From the NCBI RefSeq assembly GCF_041260155.1, contig NC_091942.1, forward strand, positions 13,703,501-13,767,500: a stretch of 64,000 bases of DNA. The letters are read 5' to 3'. Within the stretch, counting starts at the first letter, position 1. Every line of letters begins with the position of its first letter. Shown piece after piece: positions 13,670 through 39,000 of this stretch. This DNA comes from Ptychodera flava (Eukaryota; Hemichordata; Enteropneusta; Ptychoderidae). A program made the translations under genes and the position numbers. Under the pieces are notes generated by a model. That model was not told the DNA's origin. It did no database searches and saw only the letters and a list, made by a program, of their open reading frames with translations.

Positions 13670-14680
13670 AATCTTTGGTTAAAAATGAGTTACCCATCTC
13701 TCTCTGTTTATTTTTTTTAAATCTGCTGTATTCTATTGAGGCCCTCTATAGTTTTTTTCATATTTGCTTATTATTCCCCTGTAAAACACTAGAAATTGCT
13801 AAATTGCAAGCACCTAAACCATGCACCCTAACACACAAATGGTTTGAACCTTATGGACATTCTCAATGACATTCCCAACATTTGGATTATTCAATGGTCA
13901 CAACCACCTTGGTCAGTCGTAAAATTCGCTCTCTTGTCACAGTTCCAGTACTGTCAAATAGATTTCAAAACTATTCACGGGACCTGTCAGCGCAGTGCAT
14001 TTGTGCTTGAAGTCATGAATTATCCAATGTTTCACAACTGCGGCCAAAGATCTGAAACATGACCCGCAGATAGAGTTGTATCCAGATTTGAATCTCTGGG
14101 TCTGTGAATTCATCAGCTGATGTAAGAAAAGACAGGTTTATTATCTAACTGTACATGCATGGACATCTATGATATGCAAATTTACGCCTCCCTCACATAA
14201 CCCTGTCTTTTATGCCCTGTAGAGCAATGTGATATAGATACTCACTGAAGCAAAAAATGCAGGTTGCCATTCATACACTTGTGTACAAACTGCCATATAC
14301 AGCAATGCCTTTACAGTGAAGTGTACAGCCGTGTCATAACACCGTGACAGCTCTGTGCCAGTTTTGCTGACACAGAACTATATGGGGTCTATTACACCAG
14401 TGACAGTGGTGTAGTGTGGCATGTATTTCAGTTCATAGAGCCAAGGAATGTATAGTCTACCTTACCATATCTACGTAATGTTGTCTGTTACCACTGTCCC
14501 TATGCTTTCACTAATGTGCTGTGGTCCATATTATCTATGAAATGGTTGGATCAATACATGGGGAGAATGAGTCAAACGGTAATTTTGTGAAAGGATCCAA
14601 AACCAACAGATAATCATTTGTTTTAATATTCTGAGAAAGTAACATCACAGTGCAAAGCACACACACAGGAGTTGCTTCTT
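13670..14680. other. Convergent intergenic region, nothing recognised
   Basis: Lies between the 3' ends of TMEM94 (plus) and MRPS7 (minus). Short open frames here show no family resemblance and no splice-site support. No repeat of the families described elsewhere was seen. Confidence 0.45.
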
Positions 14681-14690
14681 TTACACATAA

Positions 14691-14696
14691 TTTATT
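14691..14696 (-). other. Candidate polyadenylation signal for MRPS7
   Basis: Plus-strand TTTATT reads AATAAA on the minus strand, about 550 bases downstream of the MRPS7 stop. It would give a 3' UTR of roughly 560-570 bases. Confidence 0.45.
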
Positions 14697-15243
14697 TTAG
14701 ACAAAATATCATCTATACAGTGCAAGGATATATGAAGCATGTACCGTTGTACAGGTCAGCAACAAACTGATGTTAAAGAGCATAGTTGCAGTTTTTTCTG
14801 TATTGACAAATTTTCAAACAGATCTTTTTACATGTGAAAAAAAGTAAGACTGACAGTCCCTGCTACCAGCAAGTCCTTGGTCGTGTTTCTTTTTTGCAGT
14901 TGTGTAACACAGTCCTCGTGCTCCCATATTTGCTTGGCAAATTCCTGACTTCACAAAGACAATGTTGCATCAGTATGTTGTAAAATTCTATCAGTAATGC
15001 CTTCATCATTGACACTGGAAAGTGTTGCAGGTTGGGCTCTAGTTCAGTTCATCATTGTTACTGGTAAGCGTTGCAGGCTGCATGGGCTTTGGTTCAGTTC
15101 AGGCTTACTCCCTACACATTGCTCCTAATCATCTGTTTCATCAATCTAACTCAAGCATCCACTTGCAGTACGTTACAAACTTCACATGGAAGCCATAATT
15201 CCAGCATATTACACAAGAGTCCATCTCACACATCCAACGATCA

Positions 15244-18200
15244 TCACCACCATCTGTAGTGAGCGTACGCTTTGTTGGCATCAGCTTGTTTGTGAAGATC
15301 CAGTTTCCTTTTGATTACATTGCCCTGAAAAAATGGTGATCTTTATCAGCAAATACCTACACAGCATAAAATAATGTCAGGGGCAACTGTTGTCTACATG
15401 AATCAAGCTATGTATCTGTTCATCTACACACAAACTAGAAAACTAGACTACATGGAGCACTTCTCCGGTAGGACTTTGCTGACAATGATACTCAACTGAG
15501 CAACTATTCTTCTCCTGTACTTCTTTTATAATACTGGTGAACTATGTTACTTTTTCTATCCCTTGTAAGTAAGAACAATCATTTACTGGATGTTTTATCT
15601 TTTCATTACTGCTACCCTGTATTTGCTGCATTCCCAGCTCGCATTCCTGTAGTTGCCAATGATGAGTCAGACTGGTACTGGGACTATACATCACATCATG
15701 AGTAAGAAAGAATTAAAGGTTTAAAAATTCTTACTTCATTGTTGTAAGCATTCAGCATCTCTCTTGACAGTCTTTCCGGCAAGTGTTGCAACCTGGGCTT
15801 TGGTTTATTCCTTGCTTCTGTCAATAGCCACTTCATCGCCAGAAACTGGCGCCTTTTGTCATTGAGCGGTACTGGCACCTGTACACAAGGGAAAGTTCAG
15901 AGGTTAAAGTAGCGTGACCTCATCCACTTGTATATGATGTTGTCCTGTAAATCATGTAACCTAAGACCGAGAGTTATAATTTGGCCAGAAGCATGTGAAG
16001 ATTGATCTCTGGTTATCTCGAATTAAAAGACAGAGGATTATTCACATTTTGCCCTGAAGTACAGAGTGATGTAACAAACAAAATACAACACTTTTTGTTG
16101 TTCTTGGCACTGAAAATACAAAAGATGGCTGACAGTGTCCCTGACCCACTGACCTGGTAAGTTTTTCCACCTCTCTTGATGGCCGTTAGGCCCACCACTG
16201 GTTGGCAGTTCTCTATTGCTTTGTGGAATATCACCAGAGGGTTCGTTTCAATCTTCAACTTTTCACTGTCTGGAGCTTTGTGGTATTTTTCAACTTGCAC
16301 TCTTTTTATCGCCTCAAATGTCTGTTCCACAAGAAATGAAAACATTACATACATACAAGTCATTGAAGAGCCAATGTCAATACTGTATATATAGTATGCC
16401 TCATGGTCCACCATATCACATAAAACATGATATTTTCTCAGCGAAAACTACTGTGGTAATATCATGTGTGTTCTAAGTGACTTGAACTCACAGCTTACAA
16501 ACCTGGAATTCAAATGAAGTGTGACACAAACAAGTGTAACACAAGAAAAGAAATATGCATATTTCCGCATCCACTTGTTTTTCATATCATCATGTGATTA
16601 TTTTCCTTTGCGATGAGTCTATTAACCCTGTGCAAGCCATTTTACTGTGAATATTTTGCAGGGATCTTGAAGTGGAAACATTACATCCAAAATTACACAA
16701 CTCAAAGGTACACTTACCTGCCTGAGTAAACCTCTTGCCAAATTTTTCTGGCCAGCTTTCATTGTGAGGTTGGTGAACTTCCTGAAATGTTAACAATCAA
16801 GAACCATTCCATAATTATTGGATCAGCTCATCTTTTTCAATTGACATGTACAGATGGGTATTTGAGAACAGTGGAAAACAATGAGTTTGTGTCACATCTC
16901 AAAACACTGAAGAATAATGGGATTATGCTGAGGCTCTTATATGATTCAACCTAGGGGGTATGTTTCTGTATTTATACAGAAAGGCACCCTAGTTAAATGA
17001 AAGATTACAACCAAACATGTTTGAATACTGTGAGTTTGTATCATATCTTGAAACACTGAAGAATACTGGGCTTATGCTGAGGCTCTTATATGATTCAACC
17101 TAGGGGGTATGTTTCTGTATTTATACAGAAAGGCACCCTAGTAATGAAAGATTACAACCAAACATGTTTGAATACTGTGAGTTTGTATCATATCTTGAAA
17201 CACTGAAGAATACTGGGCTTATGCTGAGGCTCTTTTATGATTCAACCTAGGGGGTATGTTTCTGTATTTATACAGAAAGGCACCCTAGTAATGAAAGATT
17301 ACAACCAAACATATTTGAATACCGTGAGTTTGTATCATATCTTGAAACACTGAAGAATAATGGGATTATGCTGAGGCTCTTTTATGATTCAACCTAGGGG
17401 GCATGTTTTGTATTCATTTATACGGAAAGACACCCTGGTAATGAAAAAATTACAACCACACAGATGTCTGAATACAATTGAAAACTGAGTTTGTGTCATG
17501 TCTTGAAACACTGAAGAATACTTGGATCATGCTCAGCTCTTTCATGATTCAACCTACGGGGGTATATTTCAGTTTGTTAATATTCATTTGTCCTGTTAAC
17601 ACTGTCTCACCCTGTGTATGTAATGCTACTATTATTGTGGAAAGTTTGTAAAATCTAGATTCCAAGTCATCAGGGAGATTTTGCTGGTTTATGAAAAATA
17701 TTTTTTTTAAACTTTGGCTCACTGCCTCAATAGCTTTGCTAAGAGGATCTAAGGAACAACAATTTTTCTCTCTGGCCTGGGGTTGAAGTTCTTTAAGGAA
17801 AAATCAAGGAATGCAGCAACAACATTTATGAAAGTTCTCCTATGATTATCAAAGAAAGTGAAGTACATTAGCTTCCTATAATTTCCTGTTTGTTTTGCAG
17901 TATCAAAAACTGCAGCTACCCATATATTTTACAATGTAAAATGCACTTTTGCACACCACAAAGTCTTGTGTTACATATACATGTGTTTTTAAACAACACT
18001 GCATTAAGCATCAAATCAACCAAAGAAATATAAGTTTTGGATTTTCAGGTGAAATGATGAAGTTGACTCTTAACTTCAACATATTGATAACAAAGTCCAG
18101 CCGAGTAACTACGTGCATTGTGGATAGTACTTGCATTATGGACAGTTATTTGGACTATAAACTTGCTGAAGACTTACGCCACGACTGGATCATAGAAGAG

Positions 18201-19319
18201 AGATGAAGTCTGGTTGTTCTTGGCTGCTTTGATTGGTATGGCAATGTCATACGGCAGGGTGCCATCTGTCTGTTTGTAAACTTCTTTGTCAAAGACTGGA
18301 TCCACGTATGTATTGGGATACATCGCAAATCTGACCTGCTGAACTCTGGAAAACAGTAAAGTATTTATTAGAAAATTTTATGGAGGAAACGTTGCAAGGT
18401 TAGACTGTTCCCTAATTATCTATTGACACTTAGACCTACTCTCAGAGTAAATGTATAAAATTTCATAATGTGAATGGACGAAGGCCTTTAGCACTGGCAA
18501 TAAACATTGCAATAACAGGAAACTTCAAAAATTATTGAAAATTTGTCACTTCAGAAACAGAAAGCTGTCAGAATTTGCAACTACAGTAAAATACTAAAAT
18601 TTCAGTAAATAGAGGCTAATAAAATACATAACAGTTACACTACATGGTGTGAACACATTTGAAAAGTTGTGACCAGATATGAAAATACTCAGTTTAGGTC
18701 AAGCAGTTGACCTGTAATGCTACCGCATTGACTAAATAGAACTCAAGGACAATGAAGTTGGTCTCCAATAACGTTGGGTAGTAGTGACAACAAGTTTCAG
18801 CTTCTCCCTCCATGGTCACAAGTACACTTGTATCTACTGCAAGAATATCTATAAACAGCGCCCCTACCCCAACTGTGGCAACCACACACCCAGCTAAAGT
18901 AGCACTTTCAGCTTCAGTGCAGTGCACTATTTCCTCTTCACATTGACCTTTATGTCACCAGACATATCGTACTTTCATAAAATACAAATAACCTGAAATG
19001 TTGTTGATACTGTAACCGCAGATGAATAAGATAAAATCATCGCTGCAGCGGCATGACAGTGGCTTCAGTACAGCCAACAGGGGACACATACACTACACAC
19101 AGGAGATTGCATGTTGTGAGTGATGAAGCCTACGGGGATGATGCAAACGTTACCAAATATGCCACAAAATAACCGGGATTCCTGTGTTCATTCAAACGGC
19201 CATGGAGATCAATGAATATATGCAAGGTATTTTACTCACAATGGAAACGAATAAGCAGCTCTTTCTTGGCAATTACTGAGAACCGTCCGACACGCACAGA
19301 TATACCTGTTCAACGCCAT
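15244..19319 (-). CDS. MRPS7: MRPS7, mitochondrial small-subunit ribosomal protein uS7m
   Basis: Six exons on the minus strand with consistent phases: 19240-19319, 18178-18345, 16718-16781, 16154-16321, 15735-15878 and 15244-15324, giving 234 residues (human 242). Family-specific strings include [60 protein letters not shown] and the C-terminus AYAHYRWW followed by two tandem TGA stops. uS7m binds the 3' major domain of mitochondrial 12S rRNA and nucleates the head of the small subunit. The start is the first ATG (context CCAACATGG), which gives a short Arg/Cys-containing N-terminus that could serve for mitochondrial import. The gene is convergent with TMEM94 and head to head with RSAD1. No lesions are seen. 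Confidence 0.95.
16885..17575. repeat. Tandem repeat, about 147-base unit, five copies, with internal hairpin
   Basis: Copies start at about 16885, 17034, 17181, 17328 and 17489, so the spacing is 149, 147, 147 and 161 bases. The middle copies are nearly identical and the outer ones more diverged. Each well-kept unit contains a perfect inverted repeat, TTTCTGTATttATACAGAAA, inside a wider CTAGGG...CCCTAG pair. It lies in MRPS7 intron 2. Confidence 0.9.
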
Positions 19320-19698
19320 GTTGGAAAGGCCCCTTAGCTGTCTGTAAAAAAAAAAGACGAAAGTGCTGCCGGGTAGATCGTCATTGAATTTTATGTCGTA
19401 AATCACGTTTTGTTTTGGATTTTAAAAATGAAAAAGTACCTAACACTGATATCGTCCAGTTTTAATAAATAAAGCCAAAAAGTCAGTACAAAAAAACAAT
19501 TTGTAAGTATGTCAATATTTTCCACTAACTTAGAGGGTTAGTGTGAAGGATAGCAGAACACAAACTCTCCAGTGCTTGCAGCTGTGCTATGCTTCACAGT
19601 CTTTTTAAAAGATGTAAAGATGTGAAATGTAAGAAACTACCCCTTTTAGCTCTCTGAGATTTGGACAATGAACGTCTTAAACCACAGACAGATGGACA
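19320..19698. promoter_or_regulatory. Shared upstream region of MRPS7 and RSAD1, candidate bidirectional promoter
   Basis: Only 379 bases separate the two divergent start codons. The MRPS7 start itself (AACATGGCGTT on the minus strand) fits a YY1-type AAnATGGCG site, common at start sites of housekeeping genes. No TATA box is evident. Transcription start sites cannot be placed from sequence alone. Confidence 0.5.
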
Positions 19699-33156
<13,458 letters not shown>

Positions 33157-33247
33157 AAATTGTGTTTACAATTCACCGTGAACATTTTCTTTCATATTTA
33201 CTTAATTAACACAGTGTCTTGTCAACAGTAGCTTTTTTGCTGGTGAA

Positions 33248-33253
33248 AATAAA
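33248..33253 (+). other. Candidate polyadenylation signal for RSAD1
   Basis: AATAAA about 90 bases after the RSAD1 stop codon, in the context 'gaaaataaagcatg'. It would give a short 3' UTR. Confidence 0.5.
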
Positions 33254-33259
33254 GCATGT

Positions 33260-35600
33260 ATTTTTACTCTCAGAACAATCGTTTACATTTGTTCATTTCT
33301 TCAGGAAGTGTATACATCATATCAGCATCTGAAGAACACTGTTAGCTCCAATTTTCTACACAAATGTATAGCATGGGGTGCCTTGGGGATCAGTTGTGTC
33401 CATTATCTGTATGTAATTAAAATGTATGTATGTATTTACGTGTGCATATTTGAAAACTGATACACCTATTGCATATATCATAAAAATTTGTGGGGTATAT
33501 AGACCTGACATCTTGTTTGCGTAATGCCAATAATATTCAAATTTATTAGATTTCTAGACATGATCTCATCAAGATTTGTTTAAAAAAGAAATTTGCATAT
33601 ACAAATTTTTAGGCTATTACATATGTGTGTGTTAGTACATAACCTCAGATGTCCCACTTTATTATTGGATGTGCAGATTTTTTATTTCTTAATTTTTTTT
33701 GTCAAACTATCTTCTCTTCCAAAACCCCTGAAGTTATACCTTTCAAATTTGGTTTGTTTGAGTCTGGGGATGACTTACTTAATTTTCAATGACAGGGAAA
33801 TTTGCAGTTTAAATTTGCAATTTAAATTGAGACTAATCTTCAGATATTGGTGAAACGACTTTTCCTCTGTAAATACCTGTCAGATAGCTTTCAGGTTTGA
33901 TATGCATGTATTTTGGAGATATTTCATCCAGAATTGATAATATAATTGTGAAAGTTGCATATTTAAATATGCTGCACCAAATTTCTCATAGTTGGCGAAA
34001 ATATCATAATTTTTTGAACTTATTAGGCCAAATAAAAATGTCTTTCCCTTAACCTGACCTACCCTACTTAAAACTTTTCTTTTCTAAACTCTACACCATC
34101 TTCAAAAATCACTTTATTTTTCCTAATTTTGCTGGTTTTTAATTGGTTACACCTAAATACAAACAAAAAATAAAAAGGTCCCCAACCACCCTACTTAAGA
34201 CATGTTAATAGAAACAATATTTTTTATGCGCTACAATAATAGTCCAATAGCTTTCATATTGGGCATGTCAAACTGACTGAAAGTTCTGATCCAATGGTTC
34301 CACAACATCATTGATACCATTTTTTATTATTATAATTTGATATCTTATATTGTATCACTTCTGTATGTGTGTATGCACATGCTAGATTGAGTGGGATAAT
34401 GAGTCGATAAGGATAAGAAGTAGGGCACAGCTCAGAAATACTGGGCTTCTTTTTTGTAGTTGCTTGTCATTGGGTGCCCTCCATGAAATATAACTTGAAA
34501 CGTATCCCTTGGATAATTATGAATGGTTGGATATGACCTATAAGCCCCCTATCCTTGCCAGAAAAACAATGAAATCACTCGGCACTATCATTGATTTACT
34601 CTGTGTATGGTTTCTCACCTTAATCTAATTAGACTGATTAGCTACCAATTTGTTCTATCACTAAATCAATGCTAATGAGATCCTGCAGTTTCCTATACGT
34701 TTGCTGCAATGGCCATAACATAGTGGCAACTGCTGTGTATGGGAGAATTCACGTGGCAGAGTTTATTGAACTTGCAGGAAACTTTATGACGAACAAAAGA
34801 ATTGAATTGGCAGCCTGTCAAAAGTTGTCTTTGACATAATTAATAGTTTTTTTGACAATGCTGCCATATGTTGTACGAGGTGAAACCACACTATAGTTTT
34901 TGAATGCCACTTTTACTTTGTTATCCAAACATCAAAACAATTGGTGGACTGGTGATATAAATATTTGCCAAAATCAAAGTGGCTGAGGTTGAATGAGTGC
35001 CTATGAGAGCAGAACAAGAAAATTGCATCAATGTGTAGAACCGTATATGCGGGAATACACTCCTAATATCTTTTTGTATGTAGACAAGGACACTGTTTGT
35101 TTATTTTGGCAGAAGGCATCTATATCAGAGAGCAGCAGACTGCAAATGATTGGATTTTTTCTTTTTCTTTTTCTTTTTTTTTTTTTTTTTTTTTTTTTTA
35201 TTTGGGGGTGGGGTCCAATTGGGCAAAAAAGATCACTGAACCCTACTGTACCAATAGACTGAGAGTCAAGTAAAGAAAGTGGGTATATGCTGTATGGAAG
35301 ATGAAGTTTTCAGTATTAGAAAAGCAGCAACAAAAAAAGAGAAAAAAAAACTTCGTTTACATATTTTTATGTATGATGATGACCTCTTCACTGAAGGAAG
35401 TAGAATTTAACAAAATGTATTCAAGAAGGTGAAGTGAAAATATAGAGAAATGTTATCAGGCTACACAAAGTCAAGACGAGACTGACACTCAAAATGGATA
35501 GAAAACAATAAAAAGTTTTGTGAAGTTTTGCTTGACAAAATCACGAATGGGCATGTCGCTCACTATTGTGTCTTCTTTCGTGTATAAAGTGCGTCACTGT
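33260..35600. other. Intergenic region between RSAD1 and CSNK1, AT-rich with worn repeats
   Basis: No gene is recognised. The stretch around 33660-34000 has T-rich runs and phrases ('cttctcttccaaaa', 'gtttgatatgcatgta') reminiscent of the reiterated interior of the elements at 42684 and 44412, but too diverged to classify firmly. A poly(T) tract lies at about 35160-35200. Confidence 0.4.
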
Positions 35601-35699
35601 CCTAATAGTTTGCGCACTCAACCTACACAATTTCGGAAGAGGGTCCGAGGGTTTCCTGTAAAGCGAAGCCCTGCCCGAACATCCGGGAGTTTCTGTGTG

Positions 35700-36033
35700 T
35701 TTTACTCACTGTGGGCATGCGCATTAACGGCGGCAACCACTGGCCGATGGAAGTAAATAATGGCGCTCTGTGTAGTCTTGAGCCACTGACATACCATGAA
35801 GAATCGCATCCATCCAACCGCTTCTTTTATAGTTTTGCATCTCTCACACAGCTGAAACTTAAGTAGAAGAACCACCTTTGTGTCTGACGTGGTTTATGTT
35901 ATTTTTTTCAAACGTAGGTAAGCAAAGACGGGCACAAAATTACAGCTACCTTTCCTGGGAGGCGTCGGTCTCTTTCCGCTGGTGAACGTCATTCAATTGA
36001 TTTCTCATGCATATTTTTCTTGTGGATTTCCAG
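35700..36033 (+). promoter_or_regulatory. Candidate CSNK1 promoter and 5' leader
   Basis: CpG-richer than its surroundings. GGCATGCGCA near 35714 resembles an NRF1 half site, and AATAATGGCGC near 35756 resembles a YY1 site. A possible leader intron runs from the donor at 35918 (gtaagc) to the acceptor AG at 36032-36033, just upstream of the start codon. Inference from motifs only. Confidence 0.4.
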
Positions 36034-36076
36034 AGTCTAAAAACCGGGCCGTCGCTTTCGAGCCGAAGACCACAAA

Positions 36077-39000
36077 ATGGAACTAAGGGTCGGGAACAAG
36101 TATCGTCTTGGTCGGAAGATCGGCAGTGGTTCTTTTGGCGACATCTACTTAGGTAAGGGCCGGTACATGGACCCTATTTCCTGGATTTTTGGCAATTTTG
36201 TGTTTTCAAAACAGAGCGACTTAGAAGCCAGCTGTAATGGCCGAACACCGCGGCGTTGGAGGTGATGTCATTCGCTTTTGTCCGTGGCAATTTCCATGTA
36301 CCTAGCCCACAATTTATGACCGCGGACTTGTAAAACAAGAGCATGATCGATTATTTTTGTCTGTCCATTTTAAAGGTACAAATATTACGAATGGCGAAGA
36401 GGTGGCAATAAAGCTAGAATGTGTGAAAACAAAACATCCCCAGCTTCACATAGAAAGCAAATTTTACAAAATGATGCAGGGCGGAGGTAAGTCTTTTGTT
36501 CTGTGATAATTTTTCCAGTGTGTTGAACTGCAGTTGTGGCCAATTTCTGTCCTGTGTTTGTGATGGTGTATCACAATACCTTTCTTGCTGCCCCTAGTGA
36601 CAAGTGGCGCCCGTACGTACGGCTGTGTATCGATGACTGAACGGAGGGATTGATGTCAGTTTGCCCTGTCAGGTTTCAATTTCACTGATTTTCCCCCTGT
36701 CGTGTTTGGCTTGCCAGTTTATTATGATGAAAAACGTGATTTTTCAAAATAAAATGTTTATATGTCTAGTTTGTTTATGCCAGTATTAACGCCCCCAGCT
36801 ATATTGCACTGTCATTGTCGTGGAAACAAAAAAATAAAAAATAATTTTAATTATTTACACAGTGTGGGTTCAGTGTACAGGCTGTAGTGCAAGTACCCGT
36901 TCGCCCCTTAAAAAAAGTTGTTTTGATGCGACTTTCAACAGTATTCAATCTGTAATCAATTATTGTTTCTAATGAGATAGTGATATTGTGCACAAATCTC
37001 ACAAAAATAAGAATAAAGGGGGTGTGTAGTGGATGAGTAATACTAGCTACATGTATTACAGACCTATAGTATGACTCTGTCGCTGATCATTATTTATGTC
37101 TAGCTGGCAGTTGTGGGAGAGGATGAGGCTCGGATCTATCAACTCTCCCAGTTCCTGTCTTTATCATGTATGTTCAAGGCTATCCTGACAAATTATTACA
37201 CTGACAAGGAAGTCACTAAACACTTGATGTCACTGTGAAGTCACTGACATTGCAAGTGATTTGTCTGTTTAAGCCATGGTTGTGGCTGGGACTGTCTTTC
37301 AGCACATAACAAGAACGTACATGTAGATCAGCACACCATGATGTCATCAAAATTTAAAGCGGCTTTCAGCGTCAAGTGTATAGTAGTTTGTGTACATGTT
37401 TATGGTGTCTGTTATTGTATTTTATGTAAAGAGAGCTTAATTCTTATCGTCATGAATGAAAGAGGAATGAGATATTTTTTGTTTTTTAAATTTTATGATT
37501 TTTTTTAGTGTATAACAGATTTCTGAAAGGACAATTGTGTAATTTTGGCTAACAGACACATAACAGTGTGAGCTGTTTATACTGTCAAGTGTCACTCAAA
37601 TGTCTGTCAGTACTCAGTCAACATTCCTTAAAGTGTGTACCCTAGAGACAAACAAATGTCTGTCATATGCTAGAAATAGCAGAATGTAAAATACCCAAGT
37701 GACATCATAGGCGAGGACTGAATTGTCAATTTCAATATACTTGTGAGATGATGATAAATTATTTGATGTTGGCAATCCACTCTAAACACAAGCTCATGAA
37801 ATGGATGAATGCATCAAGAATGTAGCAATATTCTGTACAAATAGTTTCTTAACATAAAACAGTCGTGATTACACTGTTAAAACTAACAGCAGTGTATGAT
37901 GTCTGTATAACAATTATTTCTTTGAAGCTACAAATATGGTTACCTGCTTCTAACGTAAAATGAAAATTAGTTTATTTTTTGTGTTGGATACGTAGATGAA
38001 ATAATTTCTGTATTGAGTGAACTGTGTGACAGTGCTCGAAGTGCAGGTCAGCCAGGCTCATTAGTCATACTAACACCCTGTGTCGTTGCAAAACTGTGAT
38101 GAATAAATTATCCTTTTGAATTTGTCATTGTCACTTGGTGGGCAGCCATAATCGGTAGTTTTTTGAAAAAGAACAATATGTGTCTTGTTTGTTTAAAACA
38201 ATCCCGATCAGTTGTGCAAAAACATCAGATTAAGTGGAACACACTATCTACACCTTAGTCATCAATAGACATACCGGTATATAGAAGTCTTGCCTGTGGT
38301 GTGTGACAGTCACTGTCATTCATCATTACATTTTTATGCCTGAAAATGTTACATTTTATGCTTTTTGTTAGACCAAACACTTATTACAGCTCTAAACATT
38401 TGCAAACAGCAAGACAAATACGTTGATAAATTCTAAGTAACCTTTGCCTTACATCCTCATGTATTTTCATGAATCATTGAATATATTGTATCTGTGGTAG
38501 TAATCTCTTATACGTTGAAAAAAAAAGATAAATTGAAAATTTGCATTTTTAGAAGAAATAAATCAGACTGCCAAAAATTATGTGCAGTTTATGAAATAGG
38601 CATATATTTAGCAAGTCTTGCTGTAGGTAGACAGGCCAGTGGATGTTGTTCATAACTGTTCGACGCGAGTCAACAGCTGAGGGAAACAAAGAAAGTGATT
38701 TAAATACTGGGGGTGAGGTATTATACGCCGGAGAGCATCTTTCTGCAGAAAGCTGTCTTGGCTTTGCAAACCGTGTAGGTCACTTGGTCACCAGTCTATG
38801 AATTGTGTAACTTCCGTCAAAAGGAAAATCCTTGGTGGGCATTGAATTCTTTGTTACCCATGCACCGTTGATCCCATTCTCCATGCCAGAAAGATCTAAA
38901 GCGAGGGGAAGAAAATCCATAGAACCTTTGCTGTTTACATCGCGATAGTGGTCCCTAGCCCATGTAGTGTAGTCCTGTTTATGAAAGTCAGAGACAATGA

